Source: Ectocarpus siliculosus (Eukaryota; Sar; Phaeophyceae; Ectocarpales; Ectocarpaceae). From it: 45,120 bases of DNA. Of the stretch, positions 1 through 10,900 are shown in pieces. Under the pieces are notes generated by a model that was not told the origin of the DNA, did not search any database, and worked only from the letters and a program-made list of their open reading frames with translations. How positions within the stretch are numbered: the stretch's first letter is position 1; each line of letters opens with the position of its first letter. The position numbers and the translations under genes were made by a program. The stretch spans positions 2,068,358 through 2,113,477 of the forward strand of contig FN649734.1 of the NCBI GenBank assembly GCA_000310025.1, written 5' to 3'.

Positions 1-2
1 TT

Positions 3-3000
3 GCCCCCCCCCCCCCCCCCCCCCGACGGCGGGAGCGCCGCCCACGCCACATTCGAAGAGTAGCAGACGTGGGCGGTCCTTTCCTTGAGCACCTTGACCG
101 TGATGTCGGCGTGGTTGTCGCCGCCATTCAGGAAAAAACACGGCACTGCCCTGTCGTCCATCTTGGTCGCCGGCCGCTCCCACATGAAACCGTACTGGAA
201 AAACGGTACCAAACGGAAGGGTCGTTTCTTGCCGGTGTAGAGCTCCTGCGGCGAGGCACCCCCTGCGTTGGAAGGAGATGCAGACTGGTTCAGCTTCTGC
301 GCGGCGTCTTTTGCGGACTCCGCCCAGAGCTCGTCGCCCCGAACGCTCAGCCCGCGGATACGAGAAAATCCAGCGGGGCCAAGTATCTCTTGGGCAGCGC
401 GGCGAGACGCCTTGCCGACCTTGAGGCACCTCTGGATGGCGCTCTCGACGACGCCGTTGTACTGCTGCACGCCGGGAGGGGAGTACTCGATCGCGATCCC
501 CATGCTGGCACAGAACTCCTTGAAGTCGCCGCTGGTCCAGAGGGCGTCACAGTCGCCCCGGACGCACTTGATCGCGGTGCCAGCCTTGTGGGCGGCGTCC
601 ACGACCATGCGCTTGAAGACCGCCAACGCCTCCGACTTCCGCCGCATGGCATAGCAGACGATCCAGCCCGTGGCGGCGTCCACACCGAAGAGCATGTAGT
701 GGTTGCCGCCGATGGTCGCCGTGTACCCGCCGCACATGTCGATGTGGAACATGTCGTTCGGCGCCCTCTTGCCGCGGTATCCGCCCCCCTGCTTCGGCAC
801 CGGTGCCCTCGTCCCCCGCGCCGGCAAGCACCACCGGCAGCTGCCCATTGTGCCCGTGAGGGTGATTCCGTGTTGTTTTGCGGATAACCTCAAGATTGGT
901 TCGGACAAGTGGCCGGCATGGTTGTGGAACGTGTTAATATCCATAACCTTTGTTGCATTGCCGACATGGAAAGGCGTCTTACCCGGACCCAACACAGCCA
1001 AAGCACGATCACACTCAGCGCCCTCCCAAACATCTATCATCCTGGCAGAGGATTCTGCCGAAACATCCGTCACGCGGGGGGGTTCAAAATCCGAATCCAG
1101 AAGGCAAGTCAACACTTCAGATCTCTGGGCATGCATAAAGATGTTCAACATGCAGGAATGGGCCCATTCTCTCGAGGGGTCACTACTCTCGGCAGTAGAG
1201 GCCGGCTTCACCAGAAAACTCTCACGCGCAACATTCACTTGAGACACATCTTTGTGGGGAAGGCGGGAGGCGAAAAGGGAGTCACTTGACACTCCACGGA
1301 TGAATCGCAGTTTACCGTGCAGCAGTTGAGTTCCGCTAGGGTTTATGCGGACTTCATGCTTGTGCGAAACTTTCCAAACCGAAAAAAGATTGAATCCACA
1401 CCCGGGCACAAACAAAACTTCTGGCACAGTAATGTCTATGTCTTCCTGTTTCCCGTCGGCTCCGATTTGGTGGAACCGAAGGTCTAAGCTTCCTACAGCT
1501 GCAACCTTGATGAGAGCCGAGTCTCCAATTTGAATAAATTGTTCATCCTGGCCCAAGTGGCGAATGTCGTACATGTGATATATCTGGTTCGAAATCATCG
1601 CGCTCGCTCCAGAATCGGCCTGCCACTGCTCGCTACCCTTCGGATTCGGCATGTACGGTTGGCATAGAAAAGCTTTGTCTACTGTGGGACGCTTGGTGAC
1701 ACGAGCTACAATTAGCATTCCAGATACATCAGAGGCAGCAGGCACAATCTTATCAGGCTCAGCAGTCGCGATCACAGCAGGCATAGAAGGCACCCTCACA
1801 TCATGGACAGCATGCATTATCCCATCAGACTCAGTACTCACAACCACGTCAGGCACAGCGGGCACAATCGCATCAGTCTCATGAAAATCGGTCTCCTTCT
1901 CATAATTCTCGAACATCGCAGACAGACTCGGAGAAGCAACCCTGTGCAAATCTTGCTCAGAAAAACAGTGATTCCTATCGTGACTCGCAAGCATTTCAGG
2001 GTCAACACCGGGTACAGCAGGTACGAAAACGTCAGACGCCTTAAAACCAAACGCAGACTCAAGAAAAGAATCAAACTTGCCTCGAGGGCACACACTTCGT
2101 GCCATGAAGAGACGAAGAGGGCCGTCGCCAGCAGGAGGTAGAACGTCGCCTGGATCTGGAGAGGGAGAGGAGGAGGAAGAGGCCGCCTGAGGCACGCCGT
2201 GGTACTGCTGCTGCTGCTGCTGCTGCTGCTCAAAACTCGCCTGCTGCTGCGGGAAGGGCGCCGGCTGCTCCGAGACGTAGAAGGCCTCGTTGTAGACTCT
2301 CGGCTGATACGCGTCAGGACCTGCAGCAGAAGGGCAGTATGTTACGTTGGCCTCCTGCTGCTGGTGCGGCCCGCCGTCTTCGGAAAAATAGCCGAAGCCA
2401 AATCCCCCGCCGGCGTTGCCGTAGGAACCGCCGCTGTGGTTCCCCCCGTGAGCCGCGAGCCCATACCCGTATCCCGCCTCGGAAGGTGATGGGGCCCAGC
2501 TTGGCGTGGGTGCCGGCGCCGACGTTTGCTGCCATCCCGAGCTGCTTTCGCCACCGAACGAATCTCCGCCCCCGATGGCCAGGTGAGCCGGAAAAAAGGG
2601 CCGCGGGACGCTGGCAAGCTGCCCTGCAGGTACGTTGGCCGGCGGGAAATTGCCCCCGCGGCCGCCGCCTTGCCCACGGCTGTCGTAGGGGCGAGGCCCG
2701 TAGCCGCCGTAGCCCCGTCCCCCATCGTTGCGCCCCTGCATCTGCCCCCCAGCTCCGGGTCCTGGCCCACGCGGCGGCCCCTGATGCGCAGGAGGGTGGC
2801 CCTGACTCCAGCCCGCACCGTTTTGGAATTGGTACGACTGCTGTACTGATGGACCACCAACCCGCCCCAGGTTCTGCGATCCGCCTCGCGGATGAGCGGC
2901 CGCCTCGGCGTCCCTCCTGCCGCTCAAGTACGCGCTGATCTCGTTGTAATTCGCCAGGAACTCGCTGCGCAACTTGTGACAGTCAGCGGTCGCGTGCGAG

Positions 3001-4142
3001 CTGTTGGGCCCGTGGTACTGGCAGATGTACGGTCCCAGCTGCTGCTGCTGCTGCTGCTGCTGCTGCCGCTGCTGCTGCTGCGGTGGCTGCATCGACGCCT
3101 GTGGCTGCTGCTGCTGCTGCTGCTGCGGTCCGCCGTGACCGCCGTGACCCATGCCGACAATGGCTGGTCTCCTCTGCCCGCCGCCCCGGCCCATGCCGGC
3201 AGCGACGAGGGCGTGCCTCGTCTCCTCTCCTCTCTCTCCAGACCTCCGCTCGTACCTCTGCTCGTGCTCAGCCGTCCTCAACGCCTCCTGCATTTGTGCA
3301 CTCGACAACATGGGGTGAAAAAGGACACGCTCTTTAATTTTCTCAAATTCTGGCAAAAAACCCCGAGCGATGTGCTTGCACATGGACACTTCAGCACGAT
3401 TATCACCGTATGACACCAGTCTCATCCAAAGCGCCTTAGCTCTACCGAAGTAGTCCATCAAACTTTCTCCATTCCTCTGACACAGCACATTCCACTGATC
3501 ATCAAACGTCTGCCTCTCCTCGTTTTTACTGCGTCGGTAGTAGTCCAAGAAAATTTTGTACCCTGCTTGCGGACTCTCCGCTGCGAGCAATTGCCCTTGA
3601 ATAGATTGTGCCGTGATCTTCGACAGCATGAAAATCCATACCTTCCTAGACTGCTTTACTCTCTCCTCACCAAACGAACGTTTCATCCAATCCACATTCA
3701 CTTGAGCTGCAGCTACAGGAATCTCTGGGCCTCTCATTGCGTCAACCACTCCCTCGTTCTCCATCCACGCTTCAAACGCACTCGTGAAAATCCGCAACGC
3801 AACCTCCATCGATCGATTTTTGAGGAAATCATCACTCCAAACAGGGACCTCGACTTTGTCCCGCTGTTTCAACTCTACTGTCTGGGCGCTAGACGTGCCT
3901 GAATGGGCACGATGCCCCTGGTCCTGGGAGTTTGCCGTGAAAGCATGCTTGAGAAGGTCGACCAGCTGACGCATCGAGTCTTGCTGATCTCCCCCCGCCG
4001 CCGCTCTCCCTCCCAGATTGTCTTGTTCTTCTGCATCGGCGGTGAACGAATAGTTGGTTCCTCCATCGCCGGTGCCTTCTCCCGGGGAAGGATCACCATG
4101 ACCTTGTCCCCCCGGAGGCTGTCGTCCGTCTCCATCCGGCAT
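3..4142 (-). CDS. Ty1/copia retrotransposon Gag-protease-integrase polyprotein, cut by the left edge
   Basis: One frame is open from an ATG at 4142 to the window edge, about 1,380 codons, with an in-frame stop upstream near 4266. The first part is a copia Gag: an acidic, glycine-rich N-terminus, then a UBN2-like region with QRNGESLMDYFGRAKALW (about 3415-3480). Next come two polyglutamine tracts and a zinc-knuckle variant of form C-x2-H-x5-H-x4-C (about 2960-3040). A long Pro/Gly/Gln-rich linker leads to the aspartic protease motif DSGAS (Asp codon 1614-1616). The integrase zinc finger follows (HNHAGH, then CRWC). The integrase core has Asp in HIDMCG (753-755), Asp in VRGDCD (552-554) and Glu in NGVVES (444-446), so the DDE triad is complete. 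Reverse transcriptase and RNase H would lie to the left of the window. The protein packages and integrates element cDNA. No stop interrupts it, so this copy may be young. It belongs to a different lineage from the element at 14690-20101. Confidence 0.88.
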   Translation of the reverse strand, partial: MPDGDGRQPPGGQGHGDPSPGEGTGDGGTNYSFTADAEEQDNLGGRAAAGGDQQDSMRQLVDLLKHAFTANSQDQGHRAHSGTSSAQTVELKQRDKVEVPVWSDDFLKNRSMEVALRIFTSAFEAWMENEGVVDAMRGPEIPVAAAQVNVDWMKRSFGEERVKQSRKVWIFMLSKITAQSIQGQLLAAESPQAGYKIFLDYYRRSKNEERQTFDDQWNVLCQRNGESLMDYFGRAKALWMRLVSYGDNRAEVSMCKHIARGFLPEFEKIKERVLFHPMLSSAQMQEALRTAEHEQRYERRSGERGEETRHALVAAGMGRGGGQRRPAIVGMGHGGHGGPQQQQQQQPQASMQPPQQQQRQQQQQQQQQLGPYICQYHGPNSSHATADCHKLRSEFLANYNEISAYLSGRRDAEAAAHPRGGSQNLGRVGGPSVQQSYQFQNGAGWSQGHPPAHQGPPRGPGPGAGGQMQGRNDGGRGYGGYGPRPYDSRGQGGGRGGNFPPANVPAGQLASVPRPFFPAHLAIGGGDSFGGESSSGWQQTSAPAPTPSWAPSPSEAGYGYGLAAHGGNHSGGSYGNAGGGFGFGYFSEDGGPHQQQEANVTYCPSAAGPDAYQPRVYNEAFYVSEQPAPFPQQQASFEQQQQQQQQYHGVPQAASSSSSPSPDPGDVLPPAGDGPLRLFMARSVCPRGKFDSFLESAFGFKASDVFVPAVPGVDPEMLASHDRNHCFSEQDLHRVASPSLSAMFENYEKETDFHETDAIVPAVPDVVVSTESDGIMHAVHDVRVPSMPAVIATAEPDKIVPAASDVSGMLIVARVTKRPTVDKAFLCQPYMPNPKGSEQWQADSGASAMISNQIYHMYDIRHLGQDEQFIQIGDSALIKVAAVGSLDLRFHQIGADGKQEDIDITVPEVLFVPGCGFNLFSVWKVSHKHEVRINPSGTQLLHGKLRFIRGVSSDSLFASRLPHKDVSQVNVARESFLVKPASTAESSDPSREWAHSCMLNIFMHAQRSEVLTCLLDSDFEPPRVTDVSAESSARMIDVWEGAECDRALAVLGPGKTPFHVGNATKVMDINTFHNHAGHLSEPILRLSAKQHGITLTGTMGSCRWCLPARGTRAPVPKQGGGYRGKRAPNDMFHIDMCGGYTATIGGNHYMLFGVDAATGWIVCYAMRRKSEALAVFKRMVVDAAHKAGTAIKCVRGDCDALWTSGDFKEFCASMGIAIEYSPPGVQQYNGVVESAIQRCLKVGKASRRAAQEILGPAGFSRIRGLSVRGDELWAESAKDAAQKLNQSASPSNAGGASPQELYTGKKRPFRLVPFFQYGFMWERPATKMDDRAVPCFFLNGGDNHADITVKVLKERTAHVCYSSNVAWAALPPSGGGGGGG
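4..24. repeat. poly-C tract (21 bases) at the window start
   Basis: An uninterrupted run of 21 C. On the minus strand it reads as glycine codons continuing the copia polyprotein frame. A tract this pure at the edge of a window could be a true homopolymer inside the element or a collapsed or misassembled junction. I cannot tell which from this window. Confidence 0.9.
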
Positions 4143-4270
4143 CTTGCGCGCGTAGACACAGCGGCCACTCTCTTGATCGTGTTGAGTAGCTTTGTGCGTG
4201 GGTGCCTCGGCGCGGGGTCCCGTAGTGGGAAACAAAAGGTGCCAGCAGCTGGGTACTGCCAACGGTCAAA

Positions 4271-4554
4271 ATGTAGAAACTATCCGCGGGCGTGAAAGCC
4301 CTTCTACGTGGTGGAGCGTGGAAGCTCGTGTATAATATAGTTGTGGCGTGGAAGCCGGGTGGCGTGGTAGCCCTGATGTAAAGGTATATGTAGGGACGTG
4401 GGAGTCCTGAAGGCGTGGAAGCCGGGTTGGCGTGATAGCCGGAGTATGGGCGTGGAAGCCGGGGTTGGCGTGAGAGCCGGAAAAAGGACTTGATTATACA
4501 CAGAAAAAGGAAGTGAGGAACCACAAGCCACGCACACAAATTCCGTTGTAGACA
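4271..4554 (-). repeat. probable 5' LTR of the minus-strand copia element
   Basis: On the minus strand this stretch begins TGTCTACAAC and ends GTTTCTACA, giving TG...CA ends and short imperfect terminal inverted repeats. It lies 129 bp upstream of the gag ATG. A TATA-like stretch (TGTGTATAATC) sits about 60 bp into it. The sequence just inside the LTR contains TTGGCAGTACCCAGC, a possible primer-binding site starting with TGG, but I cannot assign its tRNA. The partner LTR lies outside the window, so both boundaries are inferred from the TG/CA ends only. Confidence 0.42.
4289..4478. repeat. cluster of nine 12-bp motifs GGCGTGRWAGCC
   Basis: Near-identical 12-mers of the form GGCGTGGAAGCC begin at 4289, 4315, 4345, 4361, 4395, 4412, 4429, 4449 and 4467. 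The spacing is irregular (16 to 34 bp), so this is not a simple tandem array. Copies 4315 and 4395 are the most diverged. The cluster lies inside the probable LTR, downstream of its TATA-like box in element orientation. It may be a set of binding sites or a structured leader in the element RNA; the function is unknown. Confidence 0.85.
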
Positions 4555-5098
4555 CCCATACCCTCAAACCTGCAATATGTGATAAAGTTGGTACCACCAA
4601 ATCTAATCCATAGCAACCATTGAACCCCCAAACTCCCCGCTCCATCTGCTCGGGAAATTCTTGCTCGCAATAATCTGTTGATGCTGTGAGTACATCCAAC
4701 ATACCTAGTACGTACGCCAATAACTGGTGCAGCACAAATACTTGAGGACCCTAGCCTCGGCCATAACTAGAGGTTGTTCCGTGCGGGCGCCAGCTGCTGT
4801 AGCTCGAGGGACCTGCAGCGGTGCAGAACGTGTAACTTGTGGATGCCACATCGAGTGGCTGCGTGTGCAAACGATGATCTACAGCAGACGAGTCTACAGG
4901 TATAGGCACAAGGTTGTTTAGCTCGGCCCTCCACTACCTGTTACTTTTCCTGTTGCCTGTTCCAGCTACCGCTATTATGGTAGACGATCATAGATTGCGT
5001 AGGTTGAACGCGTTTGCCGCACCATAAACACCTGAACCACCGCACCCCCCTCGTTGAATCCTTTACCTGGACGACTGCTGGAAAGCATGTAACTGTTT
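4555..5098. other. no gene recognised
   Basis: Flank between the copia LTR and the transposase remnant. No ORF with recognisable motifs was seen. The helix-turn-helix half expected upstream of a pogo-type catalytic domain is not found here in any frame I checked. Confidence 0.5.
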
Positions 5099-6025
5099 GT
5101 GTTGGTGTGTGCGCCGGCCGTCCGCCCCCCTGAACCCTACCTTACGCGATCTCCCCGTTTATTACTAATAGGTGCAACCTCGCAAGGCACCCAGACGTTG
5201 AACGCGATTGCGGGAACAGGGGCGGTTGATTCTATTCGCCCCAAGATGCGAGAAAACACCACCACCACTACTACCGTGGTGTCCACCATCAGCGCGAACG
5301 GCCACACGTTTGCGCCATCGATAATCTTCGAAGGGCGGCGGCTTGAGACTGATTGGCTTAACAACGGTCCGCGGGGTGCGAGGTACGCCTGCTGGACGGA
5401 GTCTTCGTCTACGCGCACCAACGCGTTCATGGACTACCTGAAGGACTTCCACAAGCAGCTCGGCGGGCTTGACTTGCTGGACGGGAAGCCGCACATCCTC
5501 GTGCTCGGCGATGGGCTCGCCTCACGCGTGGTGGTGAGCTCGGACGCCATCAGGCTGGCCATGGACCTCAACATCGTTCTCTTCCAGCTGCCCCCCCATA
5601 CTTCGCACGTTATCCAGCCCTTGGACGTCGGAAATTTCAAGCGGGAGGTGACGAAAGTGCTGTCAAGCTTCCGCCTCAAGAACGGCGGGATACTGCCGCG
5701 GAAACCAGGGGTAATCGCAGAGGCTTGGAAATCGAGCTTTTCACTGGAGCAGAACAAGGCATCATTCGCCGCCGCTGGGCTATGGCCAGTGAACAAGGAC
5801 CGGGCGATAAGCCGGCTACGGTTAACGTCAAAGAGGAAAGCGCGGCCAACCGATTGCCCACCCCTGGAGGACGTCGCCATCGTTGCTTCAAACCAGGAGC
5901 TCGAAGAATCTCTCGGCGGGACGGCCCTCAGAGACCTAGAAGTGCGTGGACACCTCGTCGTTGGAGTCGATGCAAGCGCGGTGATGGTCGGGGGGCTCTT
6001 GGCACAGAGGAAGCGCGCCAAATAG
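5099..6025 (+). pseudogene. pogo/Tigger/jerky-type DDE transposase C-terminal remnant
   Basis: Open frame of about 308 codons. The first codon is GTG; the first in-frame ATG is near 5246, so the true start or upstream exon is unknown. The sequence matches the second half of a DDE_1 (rve-like) endonuclease. It has a beta-strand region with VVSTISANGHTFAPSIIFEG, then KPHILVLGDG, then LPPHTSHVIQPLDVGNFK, the usual last catalytic-Asp block of pogo, Tigger and jerky proteins. The N-terminal DNA-binding domains and the first catalytic Asp block are absent. The middle block, normally LDGHxSH, reads GDGLASR and has lost the histidine. These losses argue for a dead transposase or a domesticated fragment. 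The C-terminus from about residue 230 is unremarkable. There is no terminal inverted repeat pair bounding it that I can be sure of. Confidence 0.7.
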
Positions 6026-7946
6026 ATCGAGGGCCTCGTTGGGGGTGCGACATGCCTCGCGGCGGGATTCCTGCTTGTTGATATGTAGCCGCGGGAAGTT
6101 TTTTTTCTCCTTGTTACATATACACAGAACGCGCCACGAGCTCTTATTGTGGCCGAGACTCGTTTCTAATTTTGCCTATGGGGTACTACCCCCGCGGCGA
6201 CTACGTGGGTTTTTGTGTAGGACTGAGCACCTGTGCTTATGCCCAAGGTCCAAGATTTTGGATTTTTTCTATATATAGGCTCAAGTTCTTCCTATTGAGT
6301 TCTTCGGTGATGGCGCGTTCTGTACGCTCAAAGTAGAACCAGACAAGTTCCAAACATAGCAAAATTTGATGACGCGTAGTCGACTCGCACCATATAGGGT
6401 TGTGTGCTGTTTGTAGCAGGCTGGTGCGATCAGTCCACAATTTTCACATTCATAGCCATAGTAGCGGTTAACGGCTTTAGATTCTCACAAGCTACAAGCA
6501 AGATCAGCAAAATAACCATCTTGGAACACGCACCATAGATCACCCGAACAATCTTTTGGCCTTGTGTTCGTTTTCAGGAGTACACATGTATCCACCAAAA
6601 GGGTTGTTCCACTCGTTTGGATTGCACACAACACGCAGTGTACCGACAGCGGAGGGTAACAACTGTCCCTAATATCCGCGTCCAAACCCCGGGGATGCGA
6701 TGTTTTCGTCGCCGAGTGTTGGAATCTTTTCTTTCCGTGACCTTTGTTTTTGAAGCATGTGTGTTTTGCGCGTGTGCACCGAATTCATCGGTCTTGAAAG
6801 TCGTTAACACATGGGGCTATCGACCACCAAAATTTGTGCCCGTTACTACCTGCCGGGGCGCGTTTATCTCAAAGTTGCAAGGCCAACTTCGGTCTACTGT
6901 GCCGGCTTCATCAAGTAACCAGTGATGATACTTGTTGTAGCCCATGATCGTAGCTAACGAGAGCTACCTCGATATCAATGTGATTCGCTATTTTGTTCAA
7001 GAAGGCCTTGGCGCAGGAGGTGGCTCAGTGCTCGCTACCCCCCCCTTGTACCTAGAGTCCATTGCTCCGACGCGCAAGCTGGGTTACAACCACGAAGAAC
7101 ACTACAGAGTGCAAACTCAAACCATAAAGATAACGCAGGGAAGAACCTGTCCCCGTACCCCTACCAAGCGGGGGATCTCGTCGTCGGGCGTTTTCGCCGA
7201 AAGTCCACCCGCCCCTGCTAAACCTGTAGCTACTGACGGCGATACAGAGTAGACTCTACAAAGGCGCGGAACATACATCAATCCATCACTTCTCGAAGAA
7301 ACAATATCTGTGACAACCATGCTGTTTCGGTGTTGGCCCATGCACTCTTGAAGGCTGCTGTAGCGCCGGGAAGTGTAGCGGAGGCTCGTGCGTGCAGCAC
7401 CCTATCCCTAATGCAATCTACCCTCTTCCGTGGAAGTCAAGAATTCGAGCCTCGAAACTCTTAAACTCAAAGAACATGGGCACCATTGGTGATATTGGCC
7501 AAGACCAGAGGTGCGGGCGCCAACTGCAAGGATGGACGGACTAAAAATGCTACACTCTAAAATTACACAAGACACAATGCGCGGAAAGAGGGCGGGACAG
7601 GAGGAACGCCAGCAAGGAGAAACCAATCGAGACTATGGAACACCACTAAACAGGGGGATCGGCCTTTGGCGTCAGCTAGTCACAAGTATTCCAGTACCAC
7701 CAACAGCATGACTCGACAGTCGACATTGTCCGCAAGAGGCAATCACAGCTGCTGCGATTTCGCCGGACCAAACATTTTTTTGGAGGTGCATGAAAATGTC
7801 AACGCTTCTTCGACGGCAACCTGCCATTCACAACTGAGTGACGTCTTGAACAGGTTTCATGCCGAGACTTCGGGCCTGCCTCCAAGCCGACAAGAGCAAA
7901 ACACTGACTGTCCAAAAGGGCGCTTCCTTCTCACAGCCTGATGCGT
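6026..7946. other. intergenic; no gene recognised
   Basis: About 1.9 kb without supported coding sequence between the transposase remnant and the 3' end of the kinase-like gene. A short inverted pair containing CAGAACGCGCCA lies at about 6121-6148 and 6294-6323 and could be an end fragment of an old transposon. The ORFs here have no recognisable domains. Confidence 0.5.
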
Positions 7947-10900
7947 TCACTGCAGCATCTCTTCGAGACGTGCAACAACTTGTCTCGCGGATGGCCTCAT
8001 CTCGGGGTCTGTTCTCCACATGTCCTGCAACAGCTACAAGAACAACCAATGAACAGAACAATAGACGCGCGCGGCGGACGGTTGTGCAGAATCGTCAGAA
8101 TGAAGATACCATCATGTGCGGGACACAAACGAGGGTTGTTCTGGGTCATAAAGAGAGGGTTGCTCCGGCATTCTGTCAGAAAAAGCCCCCCGCCCCCTCA
8201 CGTTCGATCGGACCTGGATGACGAATGAAAAAGTTCACATTGGGTCAATGTAAGGCCTCTTACCCAGCCGGTTTTCCCCCCACTCTCACTGTAAAGAATG
8301 CAATACACCCCCTTCGACCATGGTTATGTCTCGAACGGGTAGCTTTTGTGAAATCATGAACGGTAAGGAGTGCTGCCGTGCTGTCGCTCGCCGCGAAAGA
8401 CTCGCCAAGTCTGAAATATGTTCTTAATGGCGTTACAGTATGACTATCGTGTGAGGTGGGCCCAATGTTACATTCACTTCCGATTTCTTTGAAAATCAGC
8501 GGCAATGGGGGACCACAATGAAGCTGCGCCGTATACAACCAACCACGTGAACAAAGATATACATAGCTTTCATGCAAACAGGGCAGGTGTAGCTACCTAG
8601 GTGCAAACGCGTGTCAGACACCTGAATGAAATCAAAAATTTGGAACAACGATATATTAAAAACAAGGCAACGTGCTCGGATTTTGTTCAGCCTCGTCTAC
8701 GACACGGTAGGAGTTTAGTACAATAGGAGAGAACCATGGTACACCAAACTGACCTGTGCGTAGTGTGGGTCCCATGAGGGGTCGACGAAAGGCCTCTGGT
8801 GGGAGGCCACCAGATCAGGAATGTCGCGACGGTGTTTGCTTTCGAACGGGACAGTCCTGAGGGACACGAGCTGCCAGAAGACTATCGCCATGGAGTAGAT
8901 ATCGACCATCTCGGTGTAGCCCTTACGCAAGAAAGCAGAGAGCACAGTGAAATGTCAGAATTTCCTCTACGAGAGAACAAAAAAACAAAATGAAATCACA
9001 GCATTCACGCCATAAACAATGGTAGAAAGGCAAGAGGGTGTATTATTCTCGTCGGCGAACCAAGAACGAAAGCCAACGCCCGACGAAAGGTCGACCTTCT
9101 TCTTAAGCGTCCAATGGACTATCCGGCGATCGGTTTGGTCGGTCTGCAAAAGATGAACGGTAGGGCAAGGGGGTTCAAGTTTTGGCGTAGCTCCTTTCAC
9201 TCTTGGGAGACAACGTGGAGTCCTGTTTCGGTGATCATACGCCGACGTACGACGCGGCCAGTCTGTCTCTCCTCCCGCATACAACATGACTGACCGGGTT
9301 CTACCTGTCCGTCTGCGTAGAACTCCGGTGCGTTCCATCGGGCGTTGTGGCTGATGTCTGATCTCGTCGGGCAGGCCTCCCCGCTCGGCGTTACCCCCAT
9401 GAAATTGCAAGAGTTTAGGTCACTCACGACGACGGTGCCTGAAAAAAACGCACCAGGAAAGAGGGGGATCCAAGCGCGTGCGTGGAATGCCAGTGCGGAT
9501 AATGACAGTTGTGCTTGAGACAATGAAACAACCGAAAATGCGTAGGACCGACCACAATTCATCGCCGCCCCCGACGCAATCGAAACCGCCGCCCAACCGT
9601 GGCGTTATGGATCGGTACGGAGGTTTGTGGTGTGATCAGGCAAACAGGCGACAAACGCCGTTTTTGTTCACGTTGTTTGGGAATGAATCGCTTCTTCGGT
9701 ACCACGGTACTTTCCGGCAGCGAGGGTAACCCAAAGGGTTCGACGCCAAGAGAAAAAGTGGTCGTAATGTGAAACTCGACGATGACGCCAAGCTTCGCCG
9801 GCACTCGGGCAACCCATATATATCTACGGTAAGCCCCTTAGCTACAGCAACGCGCGCCTGAGTGGCGCATAGACGTGATGCACGTACTGCAAGACAAGGA
9901 TTCGAACCCAGAATGAACCTGTCCCGGCCGAGGACAACCGATCCTAACCAGAGGATAACGACCTCTGCGCAGGCAGGCAGCTTCTTCGCACCGTTGGCGT
10001 AGCGGAGGAGCTGCTCCGGCCTGATCGCGTTGTGAATGATCGGGCCGCCCGGGGCCTCGTGCAGCACCTGCAGACCCCTCATGGCGTCGAGCGACATCTG
10101 CAAGACGACAGGCATCTCTATCGGGACTCCCGTCCAAGCCCCCTCGAAAACGAGGCCCTCCACGGTCCCCCCTGCGAAGAAGGGTTGGACGGAAGCCGTA
10201 CCGCAAACACCCAGTGTCGGCGCGATGTAGGGCGCACCTATCACCTTGGGTTGGGCAAGAGGTACACAGCAACATTGAACGTCCGTGCAGCGCGTCAAAG
10301 AGGAAAGACAAGGGAATATTCGAAGTATCTGGGGAACAGACAGGCAGTGCGTGAGAGAATAATGGATGCTGTTCGACAACGCACGAGGCAAAACCGAGCT
10401 GTCGGTTATTCGGGGCGGCGCGTGTGGAACAATCCTCGATGACGCCGTGGGCTTTGCCGGAGGTGCCACCGCAGACTCACACACGTTCGGCCGGCAAGCC
10501 TTCACCCTGTAGGCCATCGGCAGGACGGGGGGAGTCTTGGTTTCACAAGACGAACGTTGCCGAAACGTACATACCTAGGTCGCCTGCGCCCAAACTTGTT
10601 CGAACGCCTACACATAAAAATTGGTGAACACTGTTGCTTGTCACACCGAGCTGTTGTGTCCCCGCCTAGGGCAACATCAAGCGGTGCCCCACCCCCGTGC
10701 TCACCACATCCAGAGCGATGGCTTCCATGGCGTGCCGTGTGGAGAGATGTGCGCTTTCATGCTTGGTGGTCTTGAGGACGAGCTTGTGGCCCTCGTAGTC
10801 CACCAGAAAAACATCCCGGCTGTTACCGCCGGCGATGTAGTGCTTCGGCCCCACCATCATCGCCTTCTCCCGCAGTGAACACGGGGGGATGTGTGTTTCG

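Noticed and set aside
9885-9995. Possible tRNA with B box GGTTCGAATCC at 9898-9908 (minus)
   Set aside because: An anticodon-like hairpin exists, but acceptor, D and T stems do not pair and position 33 is not T. It lies in a kinase intron and is probably chance or an old SINE piece.
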